64,000 bases of DNA from Przewalskia tangutica. Taxonomy: Eukaryota; Streptophyta; Magnoliopsida; Solanales; Solanaceae. The notes under the pieces were generated by a model. It had not been told where the DNA came from, did not search any database, and saw only the letters and a list, made by a program, of their open reading frames with translations. Shown here in pieces: positions 41,378 to 53,770 of this stretch (within the stretch, counting starts at the first letter, position 1; each line of letters opens with the position of its first letter). The translations under genes were made by a program, and so were the position numbers. The stretch is taken from the NCBI GenBank assembly GCA_029844215.1, contig CM056726.1, positions 74,453,548 to 74,517,547 of the forward strand, read 5' to 3'.

Positions 41378-44300
41378 TGTCACGGCCCGAACCGGGCGTG
41401 GATCGTGCCTACCCTGCACCCTAGTGATACAACATCGAGAAAATCGGAAATAAAAACATGAACATGAATTAAGAGACATGATAAATAAGCAACCAAAAGC
41501 AGTTGCCTTGGTATATATACATAAATACCGAACAATTATCCTTTTACAGACTACGCCACAACAAGATTACGCACCTCTAAGAAGTGATAACAACTATGAC
41601 GGACAGGGCCCCGCCATACCCCACAATGTACAAGAACCTACGCACTGTGGTAACATACCAAAGATAAGCCTCAAGGAACGGAGCTTCCCAACACGCCGAA
41701 ATGTGATCCTAGAAGCGGGGATCGACGACCGATGTACCTCTACCTGCGGCATGAACGCAGCCCCCCGAAGGAGGTCAGTACAACATGTACCAAGTATGTG
41801 AAACTGTAAAATACTGTAAATGAAATCATAATAGTCTATATAAAGCAGGAGACATGTATGATAACCAAACTACAGTTCACAACATAAAAGCAGTCATGTC
41901 AAGTCGTGACTCACGCCTCAAAGTCATCCTCATGCGTGGAACTCCTTCCTCACCGCCCGCGATCTAGGTACAAATCATGTGATACGTATAATGTGTCTCG
42001 GCCCATCTTATGGACCCGAGATAGAAAGCGTGTGGAATACATTCTGTTCATCCCATGAACCCGTAGTCGAGTGGAATACATTCTGGATGAACCGTGGTCG
42101 AGTGAAATACATTCCCGGATGAACCGGTAGTCGAGTGAAATACATTCCCGGATGAACCGGTAGTCGAGTGAAATACATTCCCGGTTCATCCCATGAACCG
42201 GTAGTCGAGTAGAACACAGTACTTGCACAACAAGCCTATCACACGTAACGTGATCCAGTTTCATAACAACAAGCATAGGCAAGTTATACACAACTCAAGG
42301 TACTTTCATTTTATGTCAAAGTCCGGATTTTAACCCTAAAGTACTACGTACGTTAAATTCCTTTTAAAGATCCATTTCTTTTACAAAGGTCACCCGATAC
42401 CCGTAGTATAAAAATAGAGTGACTAACATTGTTAAGTAAACCAAAATGCTTTCCTTTGTAAAATCAAGTAACAACCTTGTTTTCCAAACGTTCAAGTTTG
42501 CCTAATTTCAAATGCTCAAGTTTCTCATTTTAGAAAAGGTTTCGTAGTTCATAGTTTTAATCCTTTAAAACATAATTCTCCTTTAAACGTTTTGAGAAAC
42601 ATATGTCTTATATGTGAGTAGGTTATTCTTGTTTATAATCAATCTTATTAAGCAACCATGATCTCGGAAATGTAATATCATTTTGTCTCATCTTAGCTTC
42701 TATGCAGATGGAGGTTTCTCGGTTTTAATACCATACTTCATTATTCAATACATTTTCCTTTATTAACGCTGCGTTGGTTTGTCGATACTCATTCGATTTC
42801 AAATCAAGAAACATTATTCCTTTTAAAACCAAGTACTCATTACTCATGAATGAGGTTTCACACTTTTAACAAAATTCATATCAATACCATTAAGTCAAGT
42901 CTCTTATCTTCAAAAAATCAGTAAACCATTCTTTTTATCACTCTTAAGACGTTATACCTAACTTCCCATAAAGCTAGTACAACTCTTATGTTTTCAAAGC
43001 CAAGTATTACTCTTCTTTCAAAAAGGTCTTTTTGAAACACTTGAAGTTTTTTTTATTACTACACATCAAATCCGTTATAAGTCAAATAAGTTACCCTTTG
43101 AAACCACAAAGCATTTTCTTACCTACATAAAGCTGTTATAACCAACTTCCCATAAAGCCGTTATAACACTTTATGTTTCAAACCAATCAAATACATTAAA
43201 CACATGTACGTCTACCGTACTACATAGTTATACACATATCATGCTAGAACAGATAGGAAGAGGTTCACATACCTCGCGACGATTATCGACTAATAGCAAA
43301 ACGCTCCAAGTACTTCAAACCGTCGGCTACTCCTTAAGCCACGTAGATTGCACCACACGTAGTACTTCAACCTATAGAGGCCACAAGGCGCCTATTAACA
43401 TCCTATATCTCAATGTAGAATATTCTATAGAAAATTCGGCAGCACCTCCCCCCCCGCAGCAGCGTAAATCTCCTCCTCTATCGAGGCCGACTACCAAGCC
43501 AACCAGGGGGGGGTTTGCACGTCTAACCGGACGTGTACAATTCTACTCACAGTAATACTACACAAGTCTCGTAATACACCCTATGTAATTACGATTCGCT
43601 TCTCTTATTTAAATTCAGGCTTAAGTCGCAAGACATTGCCGTAAGTATTATTCAGGCTTAAGTCAAAAGACATTGCCGCACAACTATGTTCAATTCTATA
43701 TATAGTATACTTCAACTATATATTCCAACAACATGTAATTTCCAATTACAATAGAAGGTCAAGAGTGTTTACCTCGATAAGCCCAAAATTATCCGAGTTT
43801 AAATGTCGATCCTGAGCAAGGTTTAGCTCTACTCAGTGCGCTCAGGCCACTCAAACCAACCCTTAGAAGTTCTAACCAACTTCTACTTATAACTTCAACT
43901 ACGGGTGAAGATTTACTTAGGTTTTCGTTTTTGTGACTGAGGGAAGTATAATAGTATTTTCTGGGCTTTTGTATAAGTGTAACCTTGGGAATACTACAAG
44001 GTATTTGGGCCAAGGTATTTGGGAATTATAACAATACTAGGAGAGTATTTCTATACCACAAAAGGGGGGTATTATACGAAAACAACTAGGCTAGGGGTGG
44101 TACCCAGCTAACCACTACAAAGGGGAGGAAGCTCTCGGCCAAAGGGCCTTCTCAAAGGGAGGGGGTGGGGTGGACGAAAGAAAAGAGGGAGGAGTATTTT
44201 GAGACTTAGATAGATTGCTCAGTGAGGATGAAGAAATTCTTCAACTTAGAGGGGTATTTATAGGTCAAGTGAAGGCCAACCAATGGCCAAGATGAAGACA

Positions 44301-44659
44301 AGTGTATAGCAAGTGTAAGGCCAAGATTTAGCCATGTGCAACCTTATCCATCTACACAAAAATATCCTACCTAACCCTTGACCAAGGGAAAGGCAAGAAA
44401 ATCGTCCAAACTAGCCCATTTTGCCGTCAACGAGGGTGACAAGTGTCACCCTCCGTTGTCCAAAATATTTCATCTCTCGGAAAAATCCGCAAAAATAATA
44501 AATGACATAGCGAATTTTCCCTACGTAGTGTGGAAACGTTTAGGTGAAAACGACTCTGTCGGGTGTTGTGTACAAAGTGAATTTCGGCCCTTACACTTTA
44601 AGCTTCAATTTCTCTACGTACGTCCTTACGTACATACTCTGGAAATACGGGGTATAACA
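41378..44659 (-). mobile_element. E4: solo LTR inserted in the E3 LTR
   Basis: A 3282-bp LTR, TGTCACGGCCC to GGGGTATAACA, flanked by a perfect 5-bp duplication TAAAT (41373-41377 and 44660-44664), with no interior or second LTR. It therefore arose by LTR-LTR recombination after insertion. It carries a 32-33-bp minisatellite (42057-42186), CATAAAG/GTTATAAC motifs (43129-43173), paired GGCTTAAGTC repeats (43616-43680) and a TATA box at 44255-44262. Confidence 0.92.
42057..42205 (-). repeat. E4 LTR minisatellite, 32-33-bp units
   Basis: Units begin at 42057, 42089, 42121 and 42154, with a partial fifth at about 42196, each with GAACC(G)GTAGTCGAGTGAAATACATTC. The array sits in the same LTR position as the different minisatellites of E2, E5 and E7. 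Short open frames here (42217-42008) only reflect the repeat. Confidence 0.85.
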
Positions 44660-44664
44660 TAAAT

Positions 44665-45731
44665 ACCCTGGAACTACGGGGTATAACATTCTTCCCCCCT
44701 TAGAAACATTCGTCCTGAATGTTCCTTCTAAGTCTCCAAACGTACTTGCGCCGGTATAGTCTCCACTACTACACTTACAAAACCGATCATGCCACCAATG
44801 GCCAGAATATAACATGTGCGCAAAACTCAAATCCAAGCCAATGAGGAAATCACCTCTAACATCACAAAAAGCTCCCACTCACGGTCTAAAGGATACTCCC
44901 TTCGCATTTTCACTTTTCAAAAGAAATGATCACTTCTGTTTTCATAACACGCGTCCGCTTCTTTTCTTACTCGTCGTACCCTTCTCGTACACCCGAACTC
45001 TCTATAGTACACGTTCCATACTTCAGTTACCGCTTCAATTTCTACAACCCTGGAGTTACTACCTCCAAACTTGGTCATCTTACTAGTTTCAATTTCCTCT
45101 AAGGCCATTCCCGGCCTTCACGATCCGATTCTGGTCGAACGCATCCACAAACCTGTACGATGGTTACCTAAACTTGGGCTTAACACCCTCGTGACCCTAT
45201 CACACAGCGGGAATACCACAAATTGACCCCACCCCAAACCGGCCTGCGGGTTGACCCGCGACCTTGCCTCAACCCGACCCATTTACCGCGCCAAGCTCTT
45301 GTTCCCCGATCCGGAACAATCTCACTAATCAAGTCACGAAAACCTAGTGGTCTTCTTAGCTCAACTACTCTCTTATAATTCACACCACTCAGGGACTTAT
45401 CACACAATTACCCCACGTATACTATGCACTCCGACAAAGGTCAAATCGTAAACAAAATCTTTTACTTCAGACGGCCTCGCCTCTAAGGTCTCCACGTATA
45501 ATATTCTAAGACTCACAATCTCTATGTACCCAACTTCCCTTTTACTAACCAGGCCTCTAAATCACAATTTAACATAATACCTAGCACATCATCATATCAT
45601 CAATACATACTAGTCTCTAGAGGGTGAAGGATATACCTGAAATCAAATAGGCGGTTCCAAGGACCGCTAGAACTGGGAACTTCCACCACGACCCCTGCCC
45701 CGGCCTGCCGGTGTATGAACACCCTGCCTAG
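44665..45731 (-). other. E3 LTR end, PPT and interior (non-coding part)
   Basis: 44665-44688 ends the E3 LTR. 44689-44704 (TTCTTCCCCCCTTAGA) is the complement of its polypurine tract. The rest matches the non-coding interiors of E1, E2 and E6 (for example CCCGGCCTTCACGATCCG at 45111-45128 also occurs in E2 near 34995). Only a trace of the integrase tail is left (near 45065). Cut by solo LTR E5. Confidence 0.6.
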
Positions 45732-45736
45732 CTATC

Positions 45737-48700
45737 TGTTATACCCCGTATTTCCAGAGTATGTACGTGAGGGCGTACGTATAAAAATTTGAGCCTTAAG
45801 TTAAGCAAGATTCGAAATTTGTACACAACACCCGATTAGAGTCGTTTTTCGACGAAACGTTTCCACAGCTTTCGTAGGAAAAATTCCGGCTATGTCATTT
45901 ATTATTTTTGCGGATTTTTCCGAGAGACGAAACATTTTGGACCAACGGGAGGGTGACATGTGTCACCCTCACATTGGAAGCTAGGGACGGCAAAGAGGAC
46001 GACTTGGGCACGTTTTTTGTGCTAAAAAATGTGGTCAAGGGTTAGGTAGGATATTTTGGGTAGATGGATAAGGTAGCACATGGCTTAATCTTGGCCTTAC
46101 ACTTGCCTAACACTTGGATGAATCTTGGCCATTGGTTGGCCATTTCTTGACCTATAAATACCCCTCTAACTTGATGAACTTCTTCATCCAAAAATTGCCT
46201 AAGTCTTGAAATCCTTCCCTCCCCCTTCTTGGGGTTCTCGTTCAACCCTTGGCCGAAACCCCTCCCCTTTGTGGTGTTTTCTTGGTAGGGTACCCCCAGC
46301 ATCGTTGTCTCGTATAAATACACCCACATTTGTGGTATAGACATACTCTCCTATTGTTATAATGCCCAAATACCTTGGCCCAAATACCTTGTAGTATTCC
46401 CAAGGTTACACTTTTACAAAAGCCCAGATACTATTATACCTCCTTTTAGCCACTAAACCAAACCCTAAGGAAATCTTCACCCGTTGTTGAAGTTGTAAGT
46501 AGAAGTTGGTTAGAACTTCTAAGGGTTGTTTGGAGCGCTCGGAGTAGGAGCTAAGCGTTGCTCAGGATCGACTTTATACTTGGATAATTTTGGGCTTATC
46601 GAGGTAAACATTCTTGACCTTCTGTTGTAATTGGAAATTACATGTTGTAGGAGTATATAGTTAAGTATACTATATATAGAACTGATAATAGTTGTGCGGC
46701 AATGTCTTTTGACTTAAGCCTGAATAATACTTACGGCAATGTCTTGCGACTTAAGCCTGAATTTTAATAAGTGGTGAATCAGTAATTACATAGGGGTGTA
46801 TTCAGATGAACTTGCGTAGTATTACTGTGAGTAGAATTGTACACGTCCGGTTAGACGTGTAAACCCCCCCCTGGTTGGCTTGGTAGCCGGCCTCGTTAGA
46901 GGAGGAGATTTACGCTGTGGCGGGGGGGGGGGGGGAGGTGCTGCCGAATTTTCTGTAGAAAGATGGAAACTTGTGTTTAAGATTTAATAGACGTTTGTGG
47001 CCTTTATAGGTGAAAGTACTAAGAGTAGCGTATTCTACTCGAGGAGTGGAAAGGGCTAGCAAGGTTGTAGTACTTGGAGCTTTTTGCTTATTGTCGATAA
47101 TCGTCGCGAGGTATGTGAACCTCTTCCTATCTCTTCTAGCATGATATGTGTGAACTATGTAGTACGGTAGACGTACATGTGTTAATTGTATTTGATTGTT
47201 GTAAAACATAAAGTGTTATAACGGCTTTATGGGAAGTTGGTTATAACAGCTTTATGTAGGTAAGAAAATGGGTTGTGGTTTTTAAAAGATAACTGATTTG
47301 ATTTATAACTGGCTTGGGCGTTATAATAAAACTTGAAGTATTTCAAAAGATTTATGAATCGTTTTGAAAGAAGTGTAGTACTGTGTTTTGAAAACTTAAG
47401 AGTTATGCTAGCTTTATGGGAAGTTAGGTATAACGGCTTAAGAATGTTATACTGATTTCGGAAATCAGAATGTGTATCGACAAACCACTGCAGCGTTATA
47501 AAAGGAAAATGTACTGACTAATGAATTGTATTATTAAAACCAGTAGAAACCTCCATCTGCATAGAAACTAAGATAAGACAAAATGATATTACATTTTCTA
47601 GATCATGGCTGCTGTAATAAGAATGTTGTAAACAAGAATAACCTACTCTCACGTGAGACATATATTACTCAATTGTTCTAAAAAGGAATCAAGTGATTAA
47701 GTTTATGAACTATGAAACCATTTGAAAATGAGAAGCTTGAGTAATTGAAACTAGGCAAACCGAAACTTAGGAAAGAATGTTGTTACTTGATTTTGAAAAG
47801 GAATGTGGGTTGGTCATTCTAATACTACGTATCGTGACTTTGATAAAAGTAATGGATCTCTTTTAAAAGAATTTAACGTACGGAGTACTTTAGGGTTAAA
47901 ACCCGGACTTTGGCATAAAATGAAAGTACTTTGAGTTGTGAAACTTGCCTATGCTTGTTGTAATAGCCTTTGTTGTATTTACGCACTCGCGTCTCGATGG
48001 AGGCGGTTGATTTGTTATGAGCGATTATACACCGAGTCCCACGAGATGGCGAGTCACGTATTTCATTTGATTATACACCGAGTCCCGAGATGGCGAGGAC
48101 ACGTATTCCACCCGATTATACACCGAGTCCCGAGATGGCGTGGTCACGTATTTCATCCGATATTACACCGAGTCCCACGAGATGGCGAAGTCACGTATTT
48201 CATCCGATTTTACCGAGTCCCACGAGATGGCGGTCACGTATCTCATCGATTTTACACCGAGTCGCGAGATGGCGGTCACGTATTTCATCCGTTATCATGC
48301 ATGTCTCCGCTTTTTATAGCGCTATGATTTCATATATAGTACTTCTGATTTCACATACTTGGTACTGTTGTCTCGACCTCCTTGAAGCTGCGTTCATGCC
48401 GCAGTTGAGGTACATCGGTGGTGGATCTCGCTCATAGGATCACGATTCGTGTCGGAAGCCCCATTTCTTCGAGGCTTATCTTTTGGTATGTTACCACAGT
48501 ATGTAGATTCTTATACGTTCGGGGTATGGCGGCCCTGTCGTCATAGCCATTGTAAAAATCTTAGAGTGCATGCTTTGTTGTGGGCAGGGTTTGTAAAAAG
48601 GATAACTGTTCGGGTATTGATGTATATATGATGAAGGCAACTGTTTTAGTTGGCCTGTTTATTTATCTTGTCTCTTAATTCATGTTCATGTTTTTATTTC

Positions 48701-48779
48701 CGCTGATTTTCTCTGATGTTGTATCACTAGGGTGCCCGGGGTAAGGCACCAGTCACGGGCCCGGGTTCGGGTCGTGACA
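45737..48779 (+). mobile_element. E5: solo LTR inserted in the E3 interior
   Basis: A 3043-bp LTR in plus orientation, TGTTATACCCCG to GGGTCGTGACA, with a perfect 5-bp duplication CTATC (45732-45736 and 48780-48784) and no interior. It contains a TATA box TATAAATA (46153-46160), a G run (46921-46934) and a 45-bp minisatellite (48022-48290). Frames within the minisatellite encode only repeat-derived peptide. Confidence 0.92.
48022..48290 (+). repeat. E5 LTR minisatellite, about 45-bp units
   Basis: Six units of about 42-47 bp, each with GATTATACACCGAGTCCC or a variant, GAGATGGCG and CACGTATTTCATCC or a variant. The unit sequence is unlike that of the E2, E4 and E7 arrays at the same relative place in the LTR. 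Confidence 0.85.
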
Positions 48780-48784
48780 CTATC

Positions 48785-49368
48785 GAAGGCGAAGAACCCG
48801 CAAAAGATCCCGAAGGCCGAGTCTCAACATCCGCGCTACCTCTGGTCGGACAATTCCTCGCTAAATGGCCCTGCTGGCCGCATGTAAAACAACCTCTCTG
48901 AATACCGTGACACTTACCCGCATGGGTTTTACCACACTGGCCACACCGAGGTTGGGGTGGCTTCATCCGGCCAACACTCCCGCTCCTCGAAAAACTCAAC
49001 CACAGGAGCCCCGACCTGCTCAAGATCGTGAGGACCACTGCATCGGCGGAGGCGCATAACTAGTCTGGCTGCGGTCCGCCTCGAAAGTTACCAAAGGACC
49101 TGTCGTCTGGCGCCTTCTTCCGGTATTGGTCAATCCGTCGGCCTCTCGCTCTCACACCCAAGTGCATAAGCTGCGTGCGGGCAATGTCCATGCGGTGAAG
49201 AGCTACACCCGAGCAAGCCTCGCAAGTAGTCATCGAGCCGTGGCGTGAGGTGCACTCGCCCTCCATATCTGCCACTAACGCGGGGACATATCGAGCCAAC
49301 GAGTCGAACTCCACGTTGTACTCGAACCGTCGCCTCTGTCTCAAAGATCGTAATCATGCGCTGTGCTC
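48785..49368 (-). pseudogene. E3 gag, C-terminal two thirds, with zinc knuckle
   Basis: Minus strand, two main frames. 49344-49060 with 49462-49130 cover the gag core (EYNVEFDSLARYVPALVADM, then GRVHLT/RYVGGLDDYLRGLLG in another frame). 49038-48727 carries the C-terminus: PRCGQCGKTHAGKCHGIQRG followed by CFTCGQQGHLARNCP, a CX2CX4HX4C zinc knuckle. This is the gag of a Ty3/gypsy element of the Tekay/Del kind (assignment from general pattern). The remaining N-terminal part continues at 58894, beyond E6, which inserted into this gene. It is cut from the non-coding interior by E5. Confidence 0.75.
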
Positions 49369-52300
49369 TGTTATACCGTATTTCGAGTGCGTGCGTGAGG
49401 CGTGCGTAGAAAAGTTTGAGCCTAAAAGTTAGGCAGGACGAAATTTTGTGCACAACTACCAAAAGAATCGTTTTTAGTAAACGTTTTACAAAACTTGCGA
49501 AGGGAAAATTACGGCTATGTCATTTATATTTTTTGCGGATTTTTCCGAGAGATGAAATATTTTGGACCAACGGGAGGGTGACATGTGTCACCCTCAAAGT
49601 GGACGTTACTTTGGGCGTTGGTTGGACGATTTGAGGGTCAAGGGGTTGGTAGGATATTTTGTTATATTTTGGTGGTAGATGGATAAGGTACACTTGCCCA
49701 AATCTTGACCCTACACTTGCCTACCACTTGGCTTAATCTTGGCCTTTGATTTCCCTATAAATACCCCCCTTTGTGAAGACTTCTTCATCCACAAAACTTC
49801 TAAGTCTTGAAAACCCTCCCCCTGGAGAGGTTCTCGTCCAAGCCTCCCCCTCCCCCCTTTGTGAGGCCCCTTGGCCGAGAGTACCTACCCCCCCTCCTAG
49901 GGGTGCTAGCCGAAACCTACCCCCCCCCCCCCTTGGTAGAAAAGTATTCTCCAAGTATTGTTACTATTCCAAAATACCTTGGCCCAAATACCTTGTAGTA
50001 TTCCAAGGTTACACCTATACTAAAAGCCCAGAAATACTATTATACTTCCCTTCAGTCACAAAAACGAAACCCTAAGGAAAATCTTCATAGCCGGTTGAAG
50101 TATTAAGAAGAAGTTGCGTAGAACTTCTAAGGATTGTTTGGAGCGGGTTGGAGCGCCCGGAGTAGGAGCTAAACGTTGCTCAGGATCGACATTAGAACTT
50201 GGATAATATTGGGCTTATCGAGGTAAATACTCTTGTCCTTATATTGTAATTGGAAATTACATACTGTAGTAGTATAGAAATGAATATAAGATTCACAGAA
50301 GAGAATTGAGCGTAATGAAGGATATTACGTAAAAGACTTGAATCAAATCACATCGGAAGAATATTAAAGAAGAAGATTAATCAGACTTACATAGATTGTA
50401 TTTCTGATGTAGACTTGTGTAGCTTAACGGGTAGGGAAGTGCTGCCCGATTTTTCGTAGAATAGAGAACCTACTGCTTAGAATATTCTACGGAGTAGTCT
50501 AGAAGTTGATAGACATATATGGCCTTTATAGGTTGAATGTTCTGCAAGTAGCATGTACTACTTGAAAGGCGGACAAGGCTAGTCGGGTTATCACCGTGGA
50601 GCGTTTTGCTAATAGTCGATAATCGTCGCGAGGTATGTGATTCTTCCTATCCTCTTGAGCATGATATTTTAAAAGAATATATATATATAGTACGGTAGAC
50701 GTACGTGTGTTAACTGAACGTAGTTTTACGGCAATGTCTTTTGACTTAAGCCTGAATAATAAGAATCTTGAAGTATTTCAAAAGAATTAAGAAACCTTTT
50801 TGAAAGAAGAGTAATACTTTGTTTTAAAAGCTTAAGAGTTATACTAGCTTTATGGGAAGTTAGGTATAACGACTTAAGAGAGATAAAAAGAATGGTTTAT
50901 TGATTTTAGAAGTTAAGAGACTTGATCTTAAAAGATAAGAGACTTAACTTAATTAATATGAATTTTGTTAAAATATGTGAAACCTCATTCGTGAGTAATG
51001 AGTACTTGGTTTTTTTAAAAGAAATAATGTTTTACTGATTTCGGAAATCAGAATAAGTATCGAACAAACCACTGCAACGTTAATAAAGGGAAATGTATTG
51101 ACTAATTAAGTATTATTAAAACCAGTAGAAACCTCCATCCGCATGAAGCTAAGATGAGACAAAATGATATTACATTTCCTAGATCATGATCGCTTAATAA
51201 GATTGTTAAAAACAAGAATAACCTATTCACATATAAGGCATATGTTTCTCAAATTGTTTTAAAGGAGAATTATATCATTAAGTGATTAAAACTATGAACT
51301 ACGAAACCTTTCGAAAATGAGAAACTTGAGCATTTGAAATTAGGCAAACTTGAACGTTTGGAAAATAATGTTGTTACTTGATTTTACAAAGGGAAGTGTT
51401 TTGGTTTACTTAAAAAGATAGTCACTCTATTTTTATACTACGGGTATTGAATGACTTTTGTGAAAGAAACGGATCTTTTAAAGAGTTAATGTATGAAGTA
51501 CTTTGGGGATAAAAACCCGAACTTGTTGACATATAGTAGAGCATTACCTCGTGTGAATAACTTGATTGTGTTGGTTTGTGATAGCCTTGTAATACTTCCT
51601 TGTTGATTGATAATTAAACATGTTAGGATGCTACGTGTGTTAGTGTCTTGTGATGTTTGTGTAAAGAGGTTTCCCTTGTTGTGCTTATGTTGTCTAACGG
51701 TGGCCGTTATGCTAGTATTACATCACTCACCTCTTGACATGATTCCGGGTTAAGCCGCCTCCACGCGGGTAGACTCAGCGATGCAGGACCATGATTCGAG
51801 AATACCTCATGCGGGTCCCGGACCTATGCGAGCTACGAGTTCCGGTTAGTGTGCGGCCTTTATGGTCATGCGCTATGTGGCCATGCGGATCGCGAGTCCG
51901 GGACGTTGCCGGGAGTAGCTACCGACGCGAGGAATACCTCACGCGGCCTACGAGTGGCCTGCGCGAGTCGCGGGAAGTTCCAGGACTAGACGCGCATTAG
52001 ATATCGCGGGCGAGTGGCGCCTTCGATCATGTGGCGGTGCAGACAGATCTCATGATACGCTTTATGACCACGTTGGTACTGTGGGTTTTAGTAGTCGGTT
52101 ATGCCTTCGCATTTACCCCGTCACGGTTTTATTATGACACGTGGACCTGGTGTTCATGTGTATTCCCGGTGCTTTTATATCATAGATCGCGGTGAGGAAG
52201 GTATTCCACGCATGATTGATGTTGTGGCGTGAGACACATAGTTATATTTGAGTGAATACTTTGAGGGCTTGAGTCCTCGACTTGACATGATCGCTATTTA

Positions 52301-52806
52301 TCAGGAATCGTAGTTTGGTTATCATACATGTCTCCCGCTTTATATAGACTACTATGATTTCATTTACGTGATTTTCGGGCCACATACTTGGTACTGTTAT
52401 CGACCTCCCGGGCTGCGTTCATGCCGCAGTGTAGAGGTACACCGCCATCGATCCTCGCCTTAGGATCACATTCAGCGTTGGGAAGCTCCGCTTCTCCGAG
52501 GCTTATCGGTGATATAGTCCTCGCCGGTGTAGTACTTACATTCGTGGGTATGGCGGCCCCGTCCCCGCAATTATTGTCATATCATTCTTAGAGATCCAGA
52601 GTACCGCAAGGCGAGTTGTAAAAGGATGTAATCGTCGTTTTAAGTTTATATATATATATGCCGAAAGGCGAGTTTTCTCAGATAACTGTTTCACATTTCA
52701 TATTATATCATGTCTTGTTTTATGTTCCGCTGATTACTCTGATGATTGTATCACTAGGGTGCCCGGGGTAAGGCACCAGTCACGGGCCCGGGTTCGGGTC
52801 GTGACA
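49369..52806 (+). repeat. E6 5' LTR
   Basis: 3438 bp, TGTTATACC to GGGTCGTGACA. TATA box at 49756-49763, C tracts at 49815-49935, a GGCTTAAGTC-type repeat (50729-50753, on minus), a G+C-rich imperfect repeat region (51760-52020), a second TATA-like box TATATAG at 52341-52347 and a TA microsatellite at 52647-52658. Confidence 0.9.
49756..49763 (+). promoter_or_regulatory. E6 5' LTR TATA box
   Basis: TATAAATA, preceded by TTTCCC or TTGACC and followed by a C run in all copies. If used, U3 is about 0.4 kb and R+U5 about 3 kb. Confidence 0.65.
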
Positions 52807-52810
52807 AAAG

Positions 52811-52822
52811 TGGTATCAGAGC
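52811..52822 (+). other. E6 primer-binding site (tRNA-iMet)
   Basis: TGGTATCAGAGC, four bases after the LTR end (AAAG between); a perfect match to initiator tRNA-Met. Confidence 0.9.
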
Positions 52823-53010
52823 AGTTAATCCTCGGAAAGTGTCTACTGCATCAGATCAGTAGTCTTGATTATCGGTGTGTTGTGCACCACACCAATAATC
52901 AGGAGGCTATAGGATATTTAGGATTGGTTTCCATTCTTCTCACTCTGAGATCGTGCTTAGAGCTGTGTTATAAGTTGGACCCCTCTAACGTATTTCTTTC
53001 CCTTACCGTT

Positions 53011-53770
53011 ATGCCTCCGTGTAAGGCAACCCGGGCCCAGGAGGGCAAGGCAGCCGAGGGAGCTGCGAGTAGAGTACAGAGGGTTACGAGGGCACAGGCC
53101 CAATCATCACCTGGGGTGGTGCTTCATTCGGGGAGTTCTGCGACGCCACCCAAAGAGAGTCTAGCACAATGGCGCAGCTTCCTCATGCCATGATATTTGA
53201 ACCTTCAGTTCCACGACTGGGAACAGAGAATATAGATTGCAAAGAGATGACCCTGTTACTAGCTAAGGATGTAGCTACTAGAGAGTATATTATCTACCGA
53301 TTTATCGCGAGTCTTGATGACTATCTAAGAGAGGGTTGTGCAAAGAGTGGCTCTTCAGTCAGACATGAGCATGGCCTGCGTGCGGGCTTATGCGCAGCAC
53401 ACAGAGAAACGTAGATATCGACGGGTTAACCAAAATCAGCAAAAGAGGGCCAGAACAGCAGGGTCCTTTAGTAACTTTCGAGGCGGACCGCCTCAGCAGC
53501 AGAATGAATATGCGCCTCCGCCAGTGCAGAGTGGTCCTCCACAGGGTTCAGGACGTTCGGGGTATGCCGGAGTTGGCCAGAGCTCCAGGGCTTCTGGTTC
53601 ACAGCTATATGTATGTTCTAGCCAGCCGGATTCAGTGGTTCAAAGAGGAAGGGGTGTTAGCCAGAGGAGGCCACCCCCACCTCGGTGTGGCCGTTGTGGT
53701 AGATGTCATTGTGGGGAGTGTCGTACTTCTTCGACAGCTTGTTTTGCTATGCGCCACCAGCAGGATTGAT
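53011..53770 (+). pseudogene. Partial gag of E6
   Basis: Starts at an ATG (MPPCKATRAQE) and runs through three overlapping frames. 53011-53193: basic, Ala/Gln-rich start. 53169-53414: FEPSVPRLGTENIDCKEM, a YIIYRFIASLDDYLREG gag-core end. 53338-53769: MACVRAYAQHTEKRRYRR, a Gln/Pro/Gly-rich linker and a defective knuckle PRCGRCGRCHCGEC lacking the second, CCHC part seen in E3. The central gag core is deleted. It could not make a normal capsid. Some breaks may be sequence errors, but the missing core is real. Confidence 0.7.

Noticed and set aside
42008..42291. Frames with repeated TRLPVHPGMYF-like peptide
   Set aside because: They are produced by the 33-bp minisatellite in E4.
47938..48437. 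Two repeat-encoded frames (RVPRWRGHVFHP-type)
   Set aside because: They reflect the 45-bp minisatellite of E5 and are not conserved in other LTRs.
49773..50075. Proline-rich open frame
   Set aside because: It is a translation of the C tracts in the E6 LTR; it breaks in the other LTR when run lengths change.
52759..53010. Upstream extension of the E6 gag frame into the LTR and PBS
   Set aside because: The frame is open by chance; the ATG at 53011 matches the gag start in E1 and E2.
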